Shown: piece after piece, positions 8,934 to 20,635 of the stretch
How positions within the stretch are numbered: the first letter of the stretch is position 1
Layout of the letters: each line of letters opens with the position of its first letter
Assembly (NCBI GenBank): GCA_027604685.1
Contig: JADHYX010000263.1
Span: 1-28,752, forward strand
Direction of reading: 5' to 3'
Source of the DNA: Lobulomyces angularis
Taxonomy: Eukaryota > Chytridiomycota > Chytridiomycetes > Lobulomycetales > Lobulomycetaceae
Length of the DNA stretch: 28,752 nucleotides
Notes under the pieces: generated by a model
What the model saw: the letters and a program-made list of their open reading frames with translations, nothing else
The model's database searches: none
What the model was told of the DNA's origin: nothing
Made by a program: the position numbers and the translations under genes

Positions 8934-10706
8934 ATGAATACTTCCATGAACTATACTCCGAACAATGACTTTTCTGCCTCTGCCGGTGCAGCTTCGATCA
9001 CTCCATCTGAAGAGTCTGGTGTCAAGATTTTTAGACGAAAAAGAACAATCCCAATGTCCTGTGTAGTCTTTTTACAAACTTTTATAGTGGTAAGTTTTTT
9101 GAAATTTAGATTTATTAGTAACAATCCCTTCGTTATTTTTTTAGGCGCTACTAGTAGTGTCGGCTCCTCTCTATGTTTCGCTAAAGTCCATGTATGATTC
9201 CAACAGTTTGTCAGTAAATAGTGGAAAACAAGTTGCAAACAGTTTGGCTACTCAGATACAAAAAGATCAATCAAACATAGTTCAAATGCAAATTAATAAT
9301 ATACTAAACAAAAATGAATTTTTAACCAATGACTTCAGCAGAATTGTCGCTTTAGATAAAATACAGCTTAGTGACGTGGATAGCATTTACCAGTATTTTT
9401 GGAAAATGCAATTGGACAGTGGTCCAATACCTTTAGTTTATATTGGTTTTTCTGATGGAAATTTTATCGGTGTCAGAGCCGATATCAATGCCGATGGTAC
9501 TGCTAGTTATATGTTGCAAATCAGATTAGCTGTAAGACCTACTACTTGTAATATATGTCCAAGTGCTGCAATTATGAATGACACCAGTAAAAGGTAAAAT
9601 ATAACTACTTCATTTTTTTAAAAATTGAAAATATAATAGATACCAATTTAATATTGATAAGAACGGAGTTCCTAGTACCACTTTAAATTCAAGTAAGGCT
9701 TACGATACTGCGAATCGTCCATGGTTTATTCAGGGGTTAACTACTTCAAATTTGCAATGGACAAAACCATATCCTTTTGCCGCCTCAGGAGAGGTTGGGT
9801 TCACTGCAGTAAAAGGATTTAATAATCCGATGAACACTGTTTTTGCCTTGGATATCCGATTCCAAACTTTATCGCAACAAATTCAAAATTTTCAAAAAAC
9901 CACAAACGCCTTTATCTACTCTATGACATCTGATGGTGAAGTTGTTGGAGCTACATACTCTGGTTCATTAGTAAACGCTGATGGTAAAACTTTAAGAAAG
10001 CCAAACTCTGTAGACGATTTAAACATAAAAAAGTCAGGCGAACACTTACTAACAGCTTTAAATGGAAATGCAGACTGGTCAACTTTAGGGGACTTTAGGA
10101 CTTTTACATTGGATGACATTTTTTTTCAATATTCAGTTTTAAAAGCAAGAAATTTCAACTTTGTAATTGTAAATGGTGCACCAAAGACTGATTATGTTGG
10201 AGATATTGACATTGTCCAAAAAGTGTTGGATGATACTTTAAAAGATAACTTTCTAATAATCATTGGTGTAGCCGTTTCGGTTTTTTTTGTTATAGGTAAG
10301 AAATTAAAAAAAAACAAATGATTAAATTTTATAAACTTCAAACTTTCTATTATTTTTTAAAAAAAAAATTTTAGTTACCATAAGTTTAATAATTATAAAC
10401 ATCTTTGTGATAAAGCCATTAAAAGAAATATCCCTCATTATGGATCAAGCAACCAGATTTGACTTTTCGGCACTAAAAGATAGAGAGGTAATCAACAAGA
10501 GGTCCGTTGTAAAAGAATTTGAAAGTTTACAATCCAGCTTTTATACTATGATAAAAAATTTTGCTCAAAGTTTACAAAATAACAAAGCATTGCAGACCAG
10601 AAAAGCTAATGGAACTAGCAGTTTATCCTTCAGTCAACAAAACAACTCCATTAACGATAAAAAGGTAGAAACAATTGATATGGTTGGTAAAAAAAGTACT
10701 AGTTAA
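8934..10706 (+). CDS. two-transmembrane dCache-domain receptor with HAMP-like linker and no output domain
   Basis: Four exons (8934-9089, 9145-9593, 9640-10295, 10375-10706) join in phase to 530 aa. A cytosolic N-terminus precedes transmembrane segment 1 (about residues 42-62, FLQTFIVALLVVSAPLYVSL). A long extracytoplasmic region of about 340 residues has the dCache hallmarks YDTANRPWF (223-231) and WTKPY (242-246), which form the ligand pocket wall in this family. Transmembrane segment 2 (about 403-430, LIIIGVAVSVFFVI and onwards) is followed by a HAMP-like piece opening IKPLKEISLIMDQATRFDFS. In zoosporic fungi and protists such modules usually drive a nucleotide cyclase or kinase domain. 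Here only about 50 polar Ser/Asn/Lys residues follow before TAA. A GTAAAA near 10687 could be a donor to a further exon, but no cyclase- or kinase-like frame follows within the next 1.2 kb on this strand. Confidence 0.8.
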
Positions 10707-12009
10707 TTGAGAATTGAAAAATTAATGTTATAAAAAGTAATTTATCTTTAAGTTGTTAGAAATTAAAATAATATAGCGGCCTTTAGTTTATGGTAGATTA
10801 TATTTCATATACTTTTTAATTTGTGTTATTATCAACGAGCTGAGATATCTAAAACTATATGTGTACAAATTATCCTATTTGTCAAAATCCTAACAATATT
10901 TCTAATTTCTTGGTAATTTGTCTTGTTCTGCATACATAACACTTCTTTTATGGTAATTTTGAAGTTCCTTATATTAATGTCTCTTATTTTGTCTATTTTT
11001 CTAAGGGAGCTTAGTGTTGCTGCCCATTCTATAGAGTTTAAGTTAATCAGTTAAGGCGGGGACAGGCGCTTATTTATCTCTATATTTTATTAACTATGAA
11101 TTTCAAGAAAATAAATAAAATATAACTTTAAAATATAAAATTATACCTTAATGCAATTTTTTTTTTTTTGTAAACATTTTTGATTTGATTATATAATTCA
11201 AATCAATTTCAGAAGTTACTGCTAAATCAATTTCAGCAATATATGGTATATCCTCTAAAATGCTTGCACAAAATAAACTACTTCTTTTAGAAGTATGGAT
11301 TTCGTGCAATAAAATCTAATTTAATTTTATAATTAAACATTAACTCTTCTTCAATTTCCAATTTTCAATTAATTCTGTACAATGTTTTCAATTTTAATTT
11401 GTTGTCACCATTCACCATAAAAATTGAAATTCCAGGTAAAGTTGCAACAGTGCTCAGGGTCAATACTACTAAAACTTTTTCTAAAAATGACCTGTTTCAC
11501 TTAAAATAATGAAAGGAATAATTAAATAATACTTGTTAAACTCTTTACTAAAATTACAATTGTGTGTTATTTCAAAATTTTTGAATATAACTATAATAAA
11601 AATTTTAGATACATTATCATTAAATTTTTCATCTAAAGTAGCGTTAATATCCCAACCATTAAAATTTTGATGACTTTCATTATTTTATTATTCAACTTCA
11701 TCTACAATAAAAAACTTTCGGTATTGAATAGTTTTTTTCATATATACATTAATTACAAAATTGTTCTGATATTCTTTTGTTTAGTCAGATTGCTTGATTC
11801 ACAAAATTGTACCGTCATTTTTTGTTTACTTTATATTATAAATGCTAAATTAGATGATGAAAAAAATGGCAGAGTTTCAATCTTAAAATTTTAAATGGTC
11901 GATTTCACATTTCTTGAAATTAAGTATTGTCAATGTTGAAAAAAATTCTCTTCAAATTTTTGTGTAACTTTATAATGTGTTAAAAGAAAAAATTAAAAAT
12001 ATTTTAGTA
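10707..12009. other. spacer between the receptor and PPR genes
   Basis: About 1.3 kb without an intact gene. Its middle and left part hold the decayed minus-strand frames listed separately. The right 350 bases should contain the promoter of the PPR-like gene. A plus-strand frame at 11667-11894 is hydrophobic, lacks any family feature and is probably chance. A GC-richer patch near 11053-11075 (GGCGGGGACAGGCGC) stands out from the AT background, with no known function. Confidence 0.35.
10832..11650 (-). pseudogene. decayed minus-strand coding sequence, family unknown
   Basis: Several protein-like stretches follow one another on the minus strand in different frames. They are a stop-free piece at about 11640-11470 (NGWDINATLDEKFNDNVSK), 11481-11365 (EKVLVVLTLSTVATLPGISI and onwards), 11364-11285 (LEIEEELMFNYKIKLDFIAR), 11315-11148 (KRSSLFCASILEDIPYIAEI) and 11050-10832 (72 codons, LINLNSIEWAATLSSLRKID and onwards, ending TGA). 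A plausible intron (GTATAA donor at about 11146, CTATAG acceptor at about 11031) would precede the last piece. The shift between the third and fourth pieces has no splice sites and looks like a small deletion. I cannot name the parent gene. Composition and order favour a broken gene over chance. Confidence 0.35.
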
Positions 12010-15000
12010 ATGAGTAAGTTATTTTTTTTCCGGGAAGCAATACATCATCTCAAAGTTTTTAAGAAACCTCTTCCAGAAGTCAGAATTTTTCATAATACCT
12101 ATTTTAAAAAGCTAAACCATCAGTTAACCAGTTATGAATTTTTTTTATATACCCGTTTCTTACTTGGCCAAAAATTTTACAATATGGCTGAAGAAGTTAT
12201 AGACTTATCTGAATCATTATTTAGTAAAACTTCTAAATTTCGAACCCAAAAGTTTCAACTTAGGTTAAGAAATGTTAAAGAATATAGTGAAATTTGTGAT
12301 AGTCTAATTAAATCTAATGTTGATCCGGATGCTCAACTAAATCACCTTTTAGAGTATGCAAGCATCTTTTATTATTTAACAATATCAAATTAACAAAATT
12401 TATCCTTTAGAAACGTGTCCAAGTATCATCCGGAAAAATGTAACCATTTTTTAACTAACGTTGTAGAAAAATACCACCTTAAACCAAACAGACCAGCAGC
12501 CTTGACTGTGATAGTAACTCTTAATCAGTTAAACAAGAAGGAAAAAATTTCAGAGTTTCTCGGGTGGTGTGTTACGCATTGGAAATTAGTTCCTGACCGC
12601 AAAATTTTCTCGTACTTGGCGTTTCAAAAGTATGACCCTACTTCTTTCCATGATAGCATTAAAATGCTGTATTTTGGATTTTGTAACAAAGTGGTTAATA
12701 GTATTGAAATCTTTAATAGGCTAATAAAATCTTATGATATTAATGATGACTCTGATAGACAGAAAATTCTAAATCTTCATAAATACATGATGAATATCTA
12801 TGTAGAAAACAGGGATTACAAAAATGGGAAAGAATTTATTGTTGACTCATTAAAAGACGGAAAATTGGAAGGCAATATAGATACCTATATTGAACTATTA
12901 TCTTGTTTAAAGGAAGTTGGAAGCCATTCAGAATTTGAAGAAGTTCTAAACAAAATTAAAAATTTAGAAGTCACGTTAAAGTTACCTTCTCTGAACTCAT
13001 TAATAAATATGTATTTTTTTTTTGTTATATTTTTTTCAATTTTTGTGGTAATTTATTCCTTTTTTATAAAGATTTTTAGACTTGGACAGATTGGATGAGG
13101 TAATACATTTTTTTAAAGCAACCGACCATCACATAGTCAGGACCTTTAATCCCAAAAAGGTTTTGCAAAGGTACCGAAGGATATTAAAATAAGGTGTTTT
13201 ATTTAAATTAACTTTTTGTAGATGGAAAGGTAATAGTTTTTTTAATGAAATTTTCTCGTATTATATGGATGATGAAATTGCAACAGAAATGTAACTATTA
13301 GTATATCCTATCTACTTTATTAACTATTTTAGATTTCATCAAAATCAAGACTTGACTAGTGCTTGTAACATCCTTAAAGCCACTTATTTCGATAATTGTA
13401 TTTTGCCAACAGCAGCAACTCTTCAAGTATTATGTCAAGTGCTTTTAGAAAACAAATCTTGGAAAAATTTTGATGAAATTTGGGAATATTTGGAACGCTC
13501 TAGCAACCTGAATATTCAACTTTACAACCTGGCATTTGAAAGTGATAATGTCGATGATAAAAGATTCCAAAAATATTATCAGAGCTTTTTAAACTCTTCA
13601 ATTTCACCCGATTTTTGGACTATTACAACTTTAATAAAGAAATTTGCTTCATTAAAAAAATATCAAAATGCTTTTACATTATATGAAGATCTTCTGCGTA
13701 ATAATAACTCTACCAATACTTCCATATTAGAAGACGGAGAGCATCAAATCTTATATGAGTTGATAAGAGTTACAGATAAAGAAGGAATTTACGTCAAAAG
13801 AAATGAGTACTTAAAAATGCTGCATGTAAAATTTGGTACTCATCCCCAATTAAATGGATTTTTAATGATTATTCAAAACTTAATTTCTATATTACCAAAA
13901 TCGTTTTTAGTGGATTATCTCAATTTTGTTAAAAAAAATAATCTTATTTTGCGCGAAACAACTCAGGAAGATATTTCAAAAGTTTGGAACTTGAAAGTTG
14001 AACCAGAAATTCAAAATTTGTTGATAGAAATTGCTAGAAACTGTACAGAAATTTTAGATCCTTCAACGTTGATTGAAGGGGAAAAGATTATGCTTACCAA
14101 CCAATGTGCTGATAGTACGCTGAAGAAGGCAATATTGCCAGATAATGAAGCCTTATTTGAGAACGTGTCCGACAACATCATAAAAAAATCATCGAAGAAA
14201 GGAAATGAAGGGAATATTCCAACTGACACTACAACATTTTTTTCTAATGATCCAGTATCCTCTAGCCATTATCAGGAAACAAATATGGAAGAAAATCTGC
14301 TTTCCAGTAATGTCAATCACTTTTCAAAATTAATAGACAAAGACCCCCAGAATCCAAAATTTGTTGGAACATTAGATACAAATCAAAGCGGGATTAATAG
14401 TGTTTCAAATAAGAAGGATATTCAAATTCAAGTAAACTCGGTTTCTTCAAATTTAAGCGATAATGAAGTTGAAAGCAATGAAGGACCACTTATTAACTCA
14501 ATTACTCAAAAAAAACAATTAAATATTGTTGAAGATGCTAAAGTCTCTGATAAAATTGAAACTCTAGATGTAAATAAAAATACAGACCTGGATATTTCCA
14601 GTGACAACAGTAATGAGTTTCTCAACATGATAAATCTGGAAAAAACTATACAACCACAAAAAATCGATGCTCACGATGGTAGCGATATCAAAAATTTTTC
14701 AGAAACATCCAATGTTTCTTTTATTGAAAACGGCAATCCTGGTGTAAGGTTGACTGAAGACAATGCATCCAGCGAAGAAATTAACTACATGACTTCTTCA
14801 AATGTTTTGGAAACGAAATGCTTTTCCACAGATAAAGATCCTAATTCAATTAAATCAAAGAATAGTTTACTGGATATTGAATTCGGCCTTGTTCCAGATA
14901 ATAATTGCATTTCTGCTGATTTGAAGAACTCGGACTTTCAAGCTAAATATAATACATCTGCCAGATCGAAGGCAACAGATACAAAATTGAATAGAGAAGA

Positions 15001-16042
15001 ATCAACTTTTCTGATTAATGTTTCTACTGTCAATGAAACACTAATTCAAAATAATTCAATGGTGGCCGAAAATAATGTTTTGGAGGAATCAGTAAGTTTT
15101 TTTGTGGATGAAGACAGCCTTTCATTGCCAAAAGAAAACTTGGAAGAACCTTCCAATACGTCATTTGTAAATAATAAAGCGTTTTTTGATCATTTTAATG
15201 CGATTAAGTTAACTTTAGAAGAAAATAAAGTTGAAAATAGTAAAATTGAAAGCCATAAGAAATTGGATACAAAAATTAAAGAAGACAATATTGATTACGA
15301 AATTATTCCAAAAAAAAAAATTAAAGAAAAACCAAATAGGAAGGAAAAACTTTTTCAAGATAAAAAAACTGATGATACGTTTATAGAATTTTATACAAAA
15401 AATTCTGAAAATGAAGTAACTAAAAGCGATACTTGGAATTTGCTCTTTAAAAATAAAAAAATAGAAAAAAAAAATACTGAAATTAACAATGTGAAATACT
15501 TGACTGATGTCAACAGTTTGGATGAATTTCTCGATATCTGCAGTGAAGAGTTGATTAATGTAAATGAAAAACCAACAAAAATTAAAAAAAAATCAACAAA
15601 AAAGAACCTCGAAAAAAGGAAAAAATTACTGGATGTAGAGAAATCTCAAAAAAAAACTATTAGAGAAGCAAAAGTTAAAAGTTGTGTTGAAAATATCAAT
15701 ATAACCGTTTCGTCAAAAAAGAATAAAAATAGTGTAAAACCAATAAATGATTCGAATATATCAAGATCAAGTGAAATAGATGCTGAAAAGCAACTAGAAA
15801 TAATTGAATTTGAAAAGGCACTTTTAAAAGATGCAAAAAAAGATTTTGACATGGAATCTAAAGGCGATCACAAATTTGTAAAAAGTAAAAAGCAAAATGT
15901 CTGGAACATATTATTTAAAAAGTCTTCTGAAATTAATTTAAAGAGTACAAACAGCAATTCCTCTACAGATACAAAAATCGAAGATCTTAATGTAGATGGT
16001 AAAAAACTCAATTATGAAAAGAGGTTAAAAAATTTATTATAA
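12010..16042 (+). CDS. pentatricopeptide-repeat-like helical protein with long disordered Lys/Asn/Ser-rich tail
   Basis: Five exons (12010-12353, 12411-13010, 13090-13170, 13222-13290, 13333-16042) join in phase to 1267 aa. I start at ATG 12010. The first 20 residues (MSKLFFFREAIHHLKVFKKP) are hydrophobic, basic and without acids, as expected of a mitochondrial presequence. Residues about 30-560 are helical hairpin repeats with PPR-like spacing, for example YDINDDSDRQKILNLHKYMM, AATLQVLCQVLLENKSWKNF and TLIKKFASLKKYQNAFTLYE. The last 700 residues, all in exon 5, are polar and low-complexity, rich in Asn, Ser, Glu and Lys, with a duplicated motif (DTWNLLFKNKK at nt 15428-15460, QNVWNILFKKS at nt 15893-15925). 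PPR proteins bind organellar RNA, and fungal ones usually act in mitochondrial expression. Repeat count and RNA target cannot be read by eye. The tail is unusual. The second intron uses the GGACAG acceptor, since the nearer TTTTTAG breaks the frame. Confidence 0.75.
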
Positions 16043-16330
16043 AAATAATTACATTATTTTTTTTCTTTAATTCTTCATATCTACTTATTTTTTTTTTAAT
16101 TTATTTATTTATTAATTTTAATTTTTACTAGTAGTTAATTTTTTTTTTTTTTAAAAAATATTTTACAATTTTAATTTTCTTAGATAGTAATAAATAATTT
16201 TTATTTTTATTTAAAAATTTAATTTTTTGAATAGCCAATAAAATAAAATAAAAATGTAACATAATAATACAATTTAAATAAAAAAAAAAAAAAATAAAAA
16301 AAAGTATATTTTTTATTTTTAATTTAATTT

Positions 16331-19227
16331 TTACAAATTTGTTACTTTGTCAATATTTTCGTCACTAATATCTTGAACTCTATCATCTATTGTTTCAGAT
16401 AATTTATTATTATTACTATCCAAAATTTGTTGTTTTTCTTCTTGTCTAAAAATTAAATTTCTAAAGTGGTTAAAATCCGTGGTATTAAACTCAGTTGAGT
16501 CAAAGTTAACACTGCTCAAGTACAAACTTGATGTACTAGGAGATTCTGATCCTTGAAAATAGACTGACTGTGTTCTAGTGTATAAATTTTTATCTAAAAT
16601 TTTTTCTACTCCTTGATTAATTTTTGATTGCAAATGACCATTTGTATTTGGCTTTAAAAAATTTGGTTGTGTTTGAAGAAGTTGTTGTTGTGAAGTATGA
16701 TTATTTAATTTATTTATTTCTAATTCAAGCTGGATTGCTTCATTTAAACAGCTAAAATAAGTTGCATATTTTTCATATTCTTTCATTAAATATTTATTTT
16801 TTTTTATCCAATTTTGCATTGCTTTTTGTTTGAGTGTTTGATTTTCATACTGGAATAATGTTTTAAATATAGTTTAATAATAAAAAAAAAATAAAATAAA
16901 AAAAAAAAAGGAAGTTTCTTTTTTTTTATTTTTACATATCGTTCAATCTGATCCCTAAAGCCAACATGTATTTTCAATTCTTTTTCAACATATTTTATTT
17001 GTCTTTCCATTGCATCCAACTGTTGTTCCTTAAAGGTATTTCCTATTATAAATACAAATAAAAAAACAATAAATTTTAGGATACTTTAAATTTCAAAAAT
17101 ACCTGTACAATTTTCATTTGATATTGGACTACTCCAATCCAAAATTTTTTTTGGTAAAATTAAATTATTTTTTAAAAAAACATTATATTCCTCTTCTGTT
17201 AAATTATTGTTGTTGTTCTGAAATTGGTTGCAAAGATTATTGAAATTTTCAAAGCATCTCCAACCATATTCCATGTTTCCGCTACCGCTTACCATTGGTT
17301 CTCTTGTTTTCAATGCCGAAAAATAGTTCATTTTTTCAACCCAGCTATGAACTGTTTTGATATCTTTTGCTTGAAAAAGATCTGTTTTTTTATTATTTAA
17401 ATGCAAAACAAAAACATATGGCCTGCTATCATTGTATCCAGGAGTTGGTAAAGGTCTTGAAATTGAATGTTGCAAACAATACGTAATTGGTTTTCCACTT
17501 AATTTTACGGTAGAAATTGATCCTAGAGGAGAAGATTGGGTTGAATTAATAGAAATTGATTCCGCGACCTCCTCCTCTTCTTCACTTTCTTGACCACTGG
17601 AATTACTACTTATCTTTGTCATAGTTAATTGTAATCCTTTTTCCTCACTTAATGTTAAAACTGCAAAAATTTTAACCTACAGCGTAATTAATAATTTTTT
17701 TGAAGTAAAAACATCAACATTTCAATTTTTTTTATTTACCCATCTTCTCATTTTAGCCTTAAATTCACCGTTCCACAAATGCTTTCTGATTAATATTGAT
17801 TCCATTAATATCAAAGGTCTATTTAGAATCGAATCATCAGATGTATTTTTTTCTCCCGCATTGCTATAAGAACCTCTAGATACACTTTTCACAGTTGAAG
17901 GGGAACCCGAATTAAAACTTTTTATTGAGGGACTCGCGGAATTTGCATCCTTAAATCTTTGCATTAAAATTGGTTCTTTTCTGCTGGAAATCTTTAAATT
18001 GTATATAGAGTTATAAATATCTTTTAACAGTTGATCAATATCCTTATTCCATTTTGTATCTTTTAATAAATCCAAATACTGCGGTGTTTCGTCGTGTTCC
18101 TCATCTACACTGTTTAATGATGAATAAAATTTTTCCACAGATTGAATTTCTTTCTCAAAACTACTTTTTTCATCAACACTCTCCGTTTCAATTTTTAAAA
18201 CTGATTCAGTGCTTGCCTTTTCTAAAATATTTCTAATGTTGGTATATTAAAGCACATCTACATACCTTTTAACATCTTTTCGATTAACTCTTTTGTATTT
18301 TTAACAAATTCTTTTTTTGTCATTCGTCGATACCAGTGTTGCTTGTTTGAATTTGCAATATGAATATCAGTATTTAACAATAAAATCGAAAAAACAATTC
18401 CATGTACAATATCTTAATTTATTATATTTATTTAAAAAAAAAAAATTATAATAATCAAAAATAAAATTTAAAGTAAAGTTATTAATTTAATTTTATACCA
18501 ATGGAACTAAACAGGTGTCGCAAATTTTCGTTACAATCCCAAAATCGTTTGCTAAAACTTAATAAAATTCTATCAACTTGTTGTGTTTCACCAGTGATAT
18601 ATAAATGTGTATTGAAAGCACTAATTATTTTTTTAATTTATATAATTAAAAAATAAATAAAAAAAAAGATTGCATTGTAAGATTTACCGAAATGCTTGAT
18701 CTATAGTCATGTCAAAAAAATTAAATAAGTTAAGATAATTTTCCAAAACACTTGAATGATAGTTATCCCTAGTATTCAAAAAAAAGGAAAAAAGAAAATT
18801 CATCAAAAAAAATTAAAAATAAAAACTTCTTACGGAAGTGAAATAATTAAAGAAACCTGGGTATAATCAATATTTTCCTCTTCATTATATAATATTTTAG
18901 CAAGTTCAGCAGAGGTGAATAAAGTAGTGAATCTGATTTTATTTTTAAAGTAGTCAACTTTTTCAGTAGTTGTTAAAGATTTATGTTCAATAATTGAATC
19001 AGTTTCAAGAGAGTTTTTTAAATTTTCATTGGTATTTGGTGAAGAAAAATTTAAGTCTTCTTTTGATTCTGATGTTGGTGACAAGTCTAAATTACTTTTA
19101 CTCTGTCGTAGATTCTAAAAAAAAAAAAAAAAAAATATGTAACTATTAATTTTGGTAAAGTAGATATTTTTTTTTTTTTTTTTATATATACTTTAAAAGT
19201 AGTAGACCATTTTTTTACTTTTTCCAT
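16331..19227 (-). CDS. Sec7-PH Arf-family guanine nucleotide exchange factor (EFA6/PSD, Yel1/Syt1-like)
   Basis: Nine exons (19227-19192, 19114-18834, 18768-18688, 18620-18499, 18412-18266, 18221-17740, 17676-17103, 17042-16936, 16849-16331) join in phase to 782 aa. A short Ser-rich lead is followed by a Sec7 domain at about 60-225. It includes VLENYLNLFNFFDMTIDQAF, the loop GETQQVDRIL with the catalytic glutamate finger at 144, and motif ILLLNTDIHIA (N187). A linker of about 130 residues leads to a PH domain (about 355-530) split by an acidic insert and closing with VHSWVEKMNYFSA and the fungal signature NMEYGWRCFE. A coiled coil follows (KEQQLDAMERQIKYVEKELK; NWIKKNKYLMKEYEKY), then a disordered tail. 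Sec7 domains load GTP on Arf/Arl GTPases, and the PH-coiled-coil arrangement places this enzyme at the plasma membrane or Golgi. EFA6/Yel1 act on Arf6/Arf3 and Syt1 on Arl1. Which target applies here is not visible. Confidence 0.92.
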
Positions 19228-19628
19228 TATATATATATTTTTTTAATTTTTTTTTTTTTTTTTCTTAAAAAAAATTTTTTTTTTCACCAAAAGCCATAAT
19301 AAGTTTCTTAAAAAAAAAAAAAAAGTTTAATATAAAAAAAAAATGTAAATTAGATCCATACAAGACTTCTCGTTAAAAAACACGGCGCGTAGTAGCACTA
19401 TTGGAAAAAATAGTAGGTTTAGGTTGTAATTTAGCTGTAAAGCACGAGAGAATGCCAATCACAATAAGGACAAATGAGGACAATTAGATAGGTTGATGGC
19501 GGAGTTTAAATGAGTGCAGGGTTACTAGTCTCTGAAAACGGTCCTAGTGATAGGAATAAAAATTATGGTGTATGACTGCATTCATACTAGTTGTTGATAG
19601 TAGAATGATTATATTTTTAAAATTGGTG

Positions 19629-19646
19629 ATTTACTGAGCAGTAAAT
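19629..19646. repeat. perfect inverted repeat
   Basis: ATTTACTG-AG-CAGTAAAT, 8-base arms with a 2-base centre. It could be a binding site for a dimeric regulator or simply a chance palindrome in AT-rich DNA. It lies about 400 bases from the ArfGEF start and 540 bases from the next gene. Confidence 0.4.
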
Positions 19647-19716
19647 GTTTTTAATGAATTATTTGTAGTCAGGAATGATTGATTAAGTTGTGAGTAACAG
19701 TAAAAGAAGTAGATAT

Positions 19717-19819
19717 GTAGATATTGTTAACAGTAATAGAGATTATTGACAGGAAATATATTAGATATTATTAAAAGGTAGATATTATTAACAGGTAGGT
19801 ATTATTGACAGGAAATATA
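19717..19819. repeat. two-copy imperfect direct repeat, about 60-base period
   Basis: Copy 1 at 19717-19760 and copy 2 at 19778-19819 share GTAGATATT(G/A)TTAACAG at the left and ATTATTGACAGGAAATATA exactly at the right, with a few differences between. Between and after them are further fragments of the same words (TAGATATTATTAA), so the array has probably expanded and decayed. Confidence 0.6.
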
Positions 19820-20186
19820 GATATTATTAACTTATAATAGATAATATATTTTTAAACAGAATGGAGTAGATGAATGCATTGATTAAGAGATGCAGAAAAG
19901 TGAGACAGTTTGATATAATCTTAGAATAAGTGACGCAAACTTTTTAATTTAGTAATTGCTGTAATATTTTTTAGAAACTTAAATAATGATTATTACCATA
20001 AATTTCTGAGAAAAGTTTCAAAATCTTGATTTTGCTTAAATTGGAGCATAAAAACTGCTGAAATTAAGTTTTGCCAAGAGCTTAAAAAAGTTGTCTTTCT
20101 CCTGTCCATCCTATTTCTCCCCTCCTTCCCCACTTAATTTACCAAAAACTTTTCAAAAATTTCATCTCTTGAAATTGCCCAACAAA

Positions 20187-20635
20187 ATGAGTCAATTTGA
20201 AGTCTACAATGACGCTTTCATCTCCAACTATATGCTCAAACTCAAAGACCGGGACTATGCCCAAAAAATTATCTACCGTCCCTCTTCTGAGCACAATCTT
20301 GATGACCTACACATTTCTGACTATCTCGTTGATGTAACTAACTATATTCAAATTTTTTTTTTAATTTTTTTTTTTAATAATACTCTTATTAGATGCAACA
20401 ATCTTTTCTATTAAACAAAAAAAATATGATTGATAACACTAAACGGCATTCAACTCATTTAAATCTTGTAAACGACAACCATCCCTCTATTTTACGGCAT
20501 CATAGTCTAAATAGCAATCAATCTCAAAATTCTGATTTCTCAACCAGCGACGACAATTCGTTTAAAGAAAGGAAACCTTTTTTATTGAAAATAAAATCTC
20601 TAGTAAAAATTAAAAAAAGAAATCCTGTTTTTTAA
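20187..20635 (+). CDS. small basic protein of unknown function, 129 aa
   Basis: Two exons (20187-20333 and 20393-20635) give 129 residues. The intron may instead start at GTTGAT a few bases earlier, in the same phase. The start MSQFEVYNDAFISNYMLKLK follows AACAAA. The frame is open further upstream to 20091, but that part is Pro/Ser/Phe-rich and looks like leader. The N-terminal half (to about 50) is acidic and possibly helical. The second exon is His/Asn/Ser-rich and ends in a basic cluster LLKIKSLVKIKKRNPVF that could bind nucleic acid or membrane. There is no transmembrane segment. I do not recognise the family. Its stop converges on the ankyrin-RasGEF gene, with 238 bases between the stops. 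Confidence 0.5.

Larger units (their letters stand above)
19228..20186. other. divergent intergenic region with a homopolymer-poor patch
   Basis: Left 150 bases are dense poly-T/poly-A next to the ArfGEF start codon. From about 19360 to 20060 long runs vanish and the DNA contains a palindrome and a direct repeat (listed separately), but no frame above 60 codons. The patch resembles the island at 5.8-7.9 kb in texture and could be a remnant of inserted DNA. The right end should hold the promoter of the 20187-20635 gene. Confidence 0.35.

Noticed and set aside
11667..11894. 75-codon plus-strand frame
   Set aside because: Hydrophobic low-information sequence lying antisense to protein-like fragments. 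Probably chance.
13011..13080. TTTTTAG at 13078-13080 as the acceptor of the second PPR intron
   Set aside because: It gives a stop within seven codons. The GGACAG acceptor ending at 13089 keeps the frame through all later exons.
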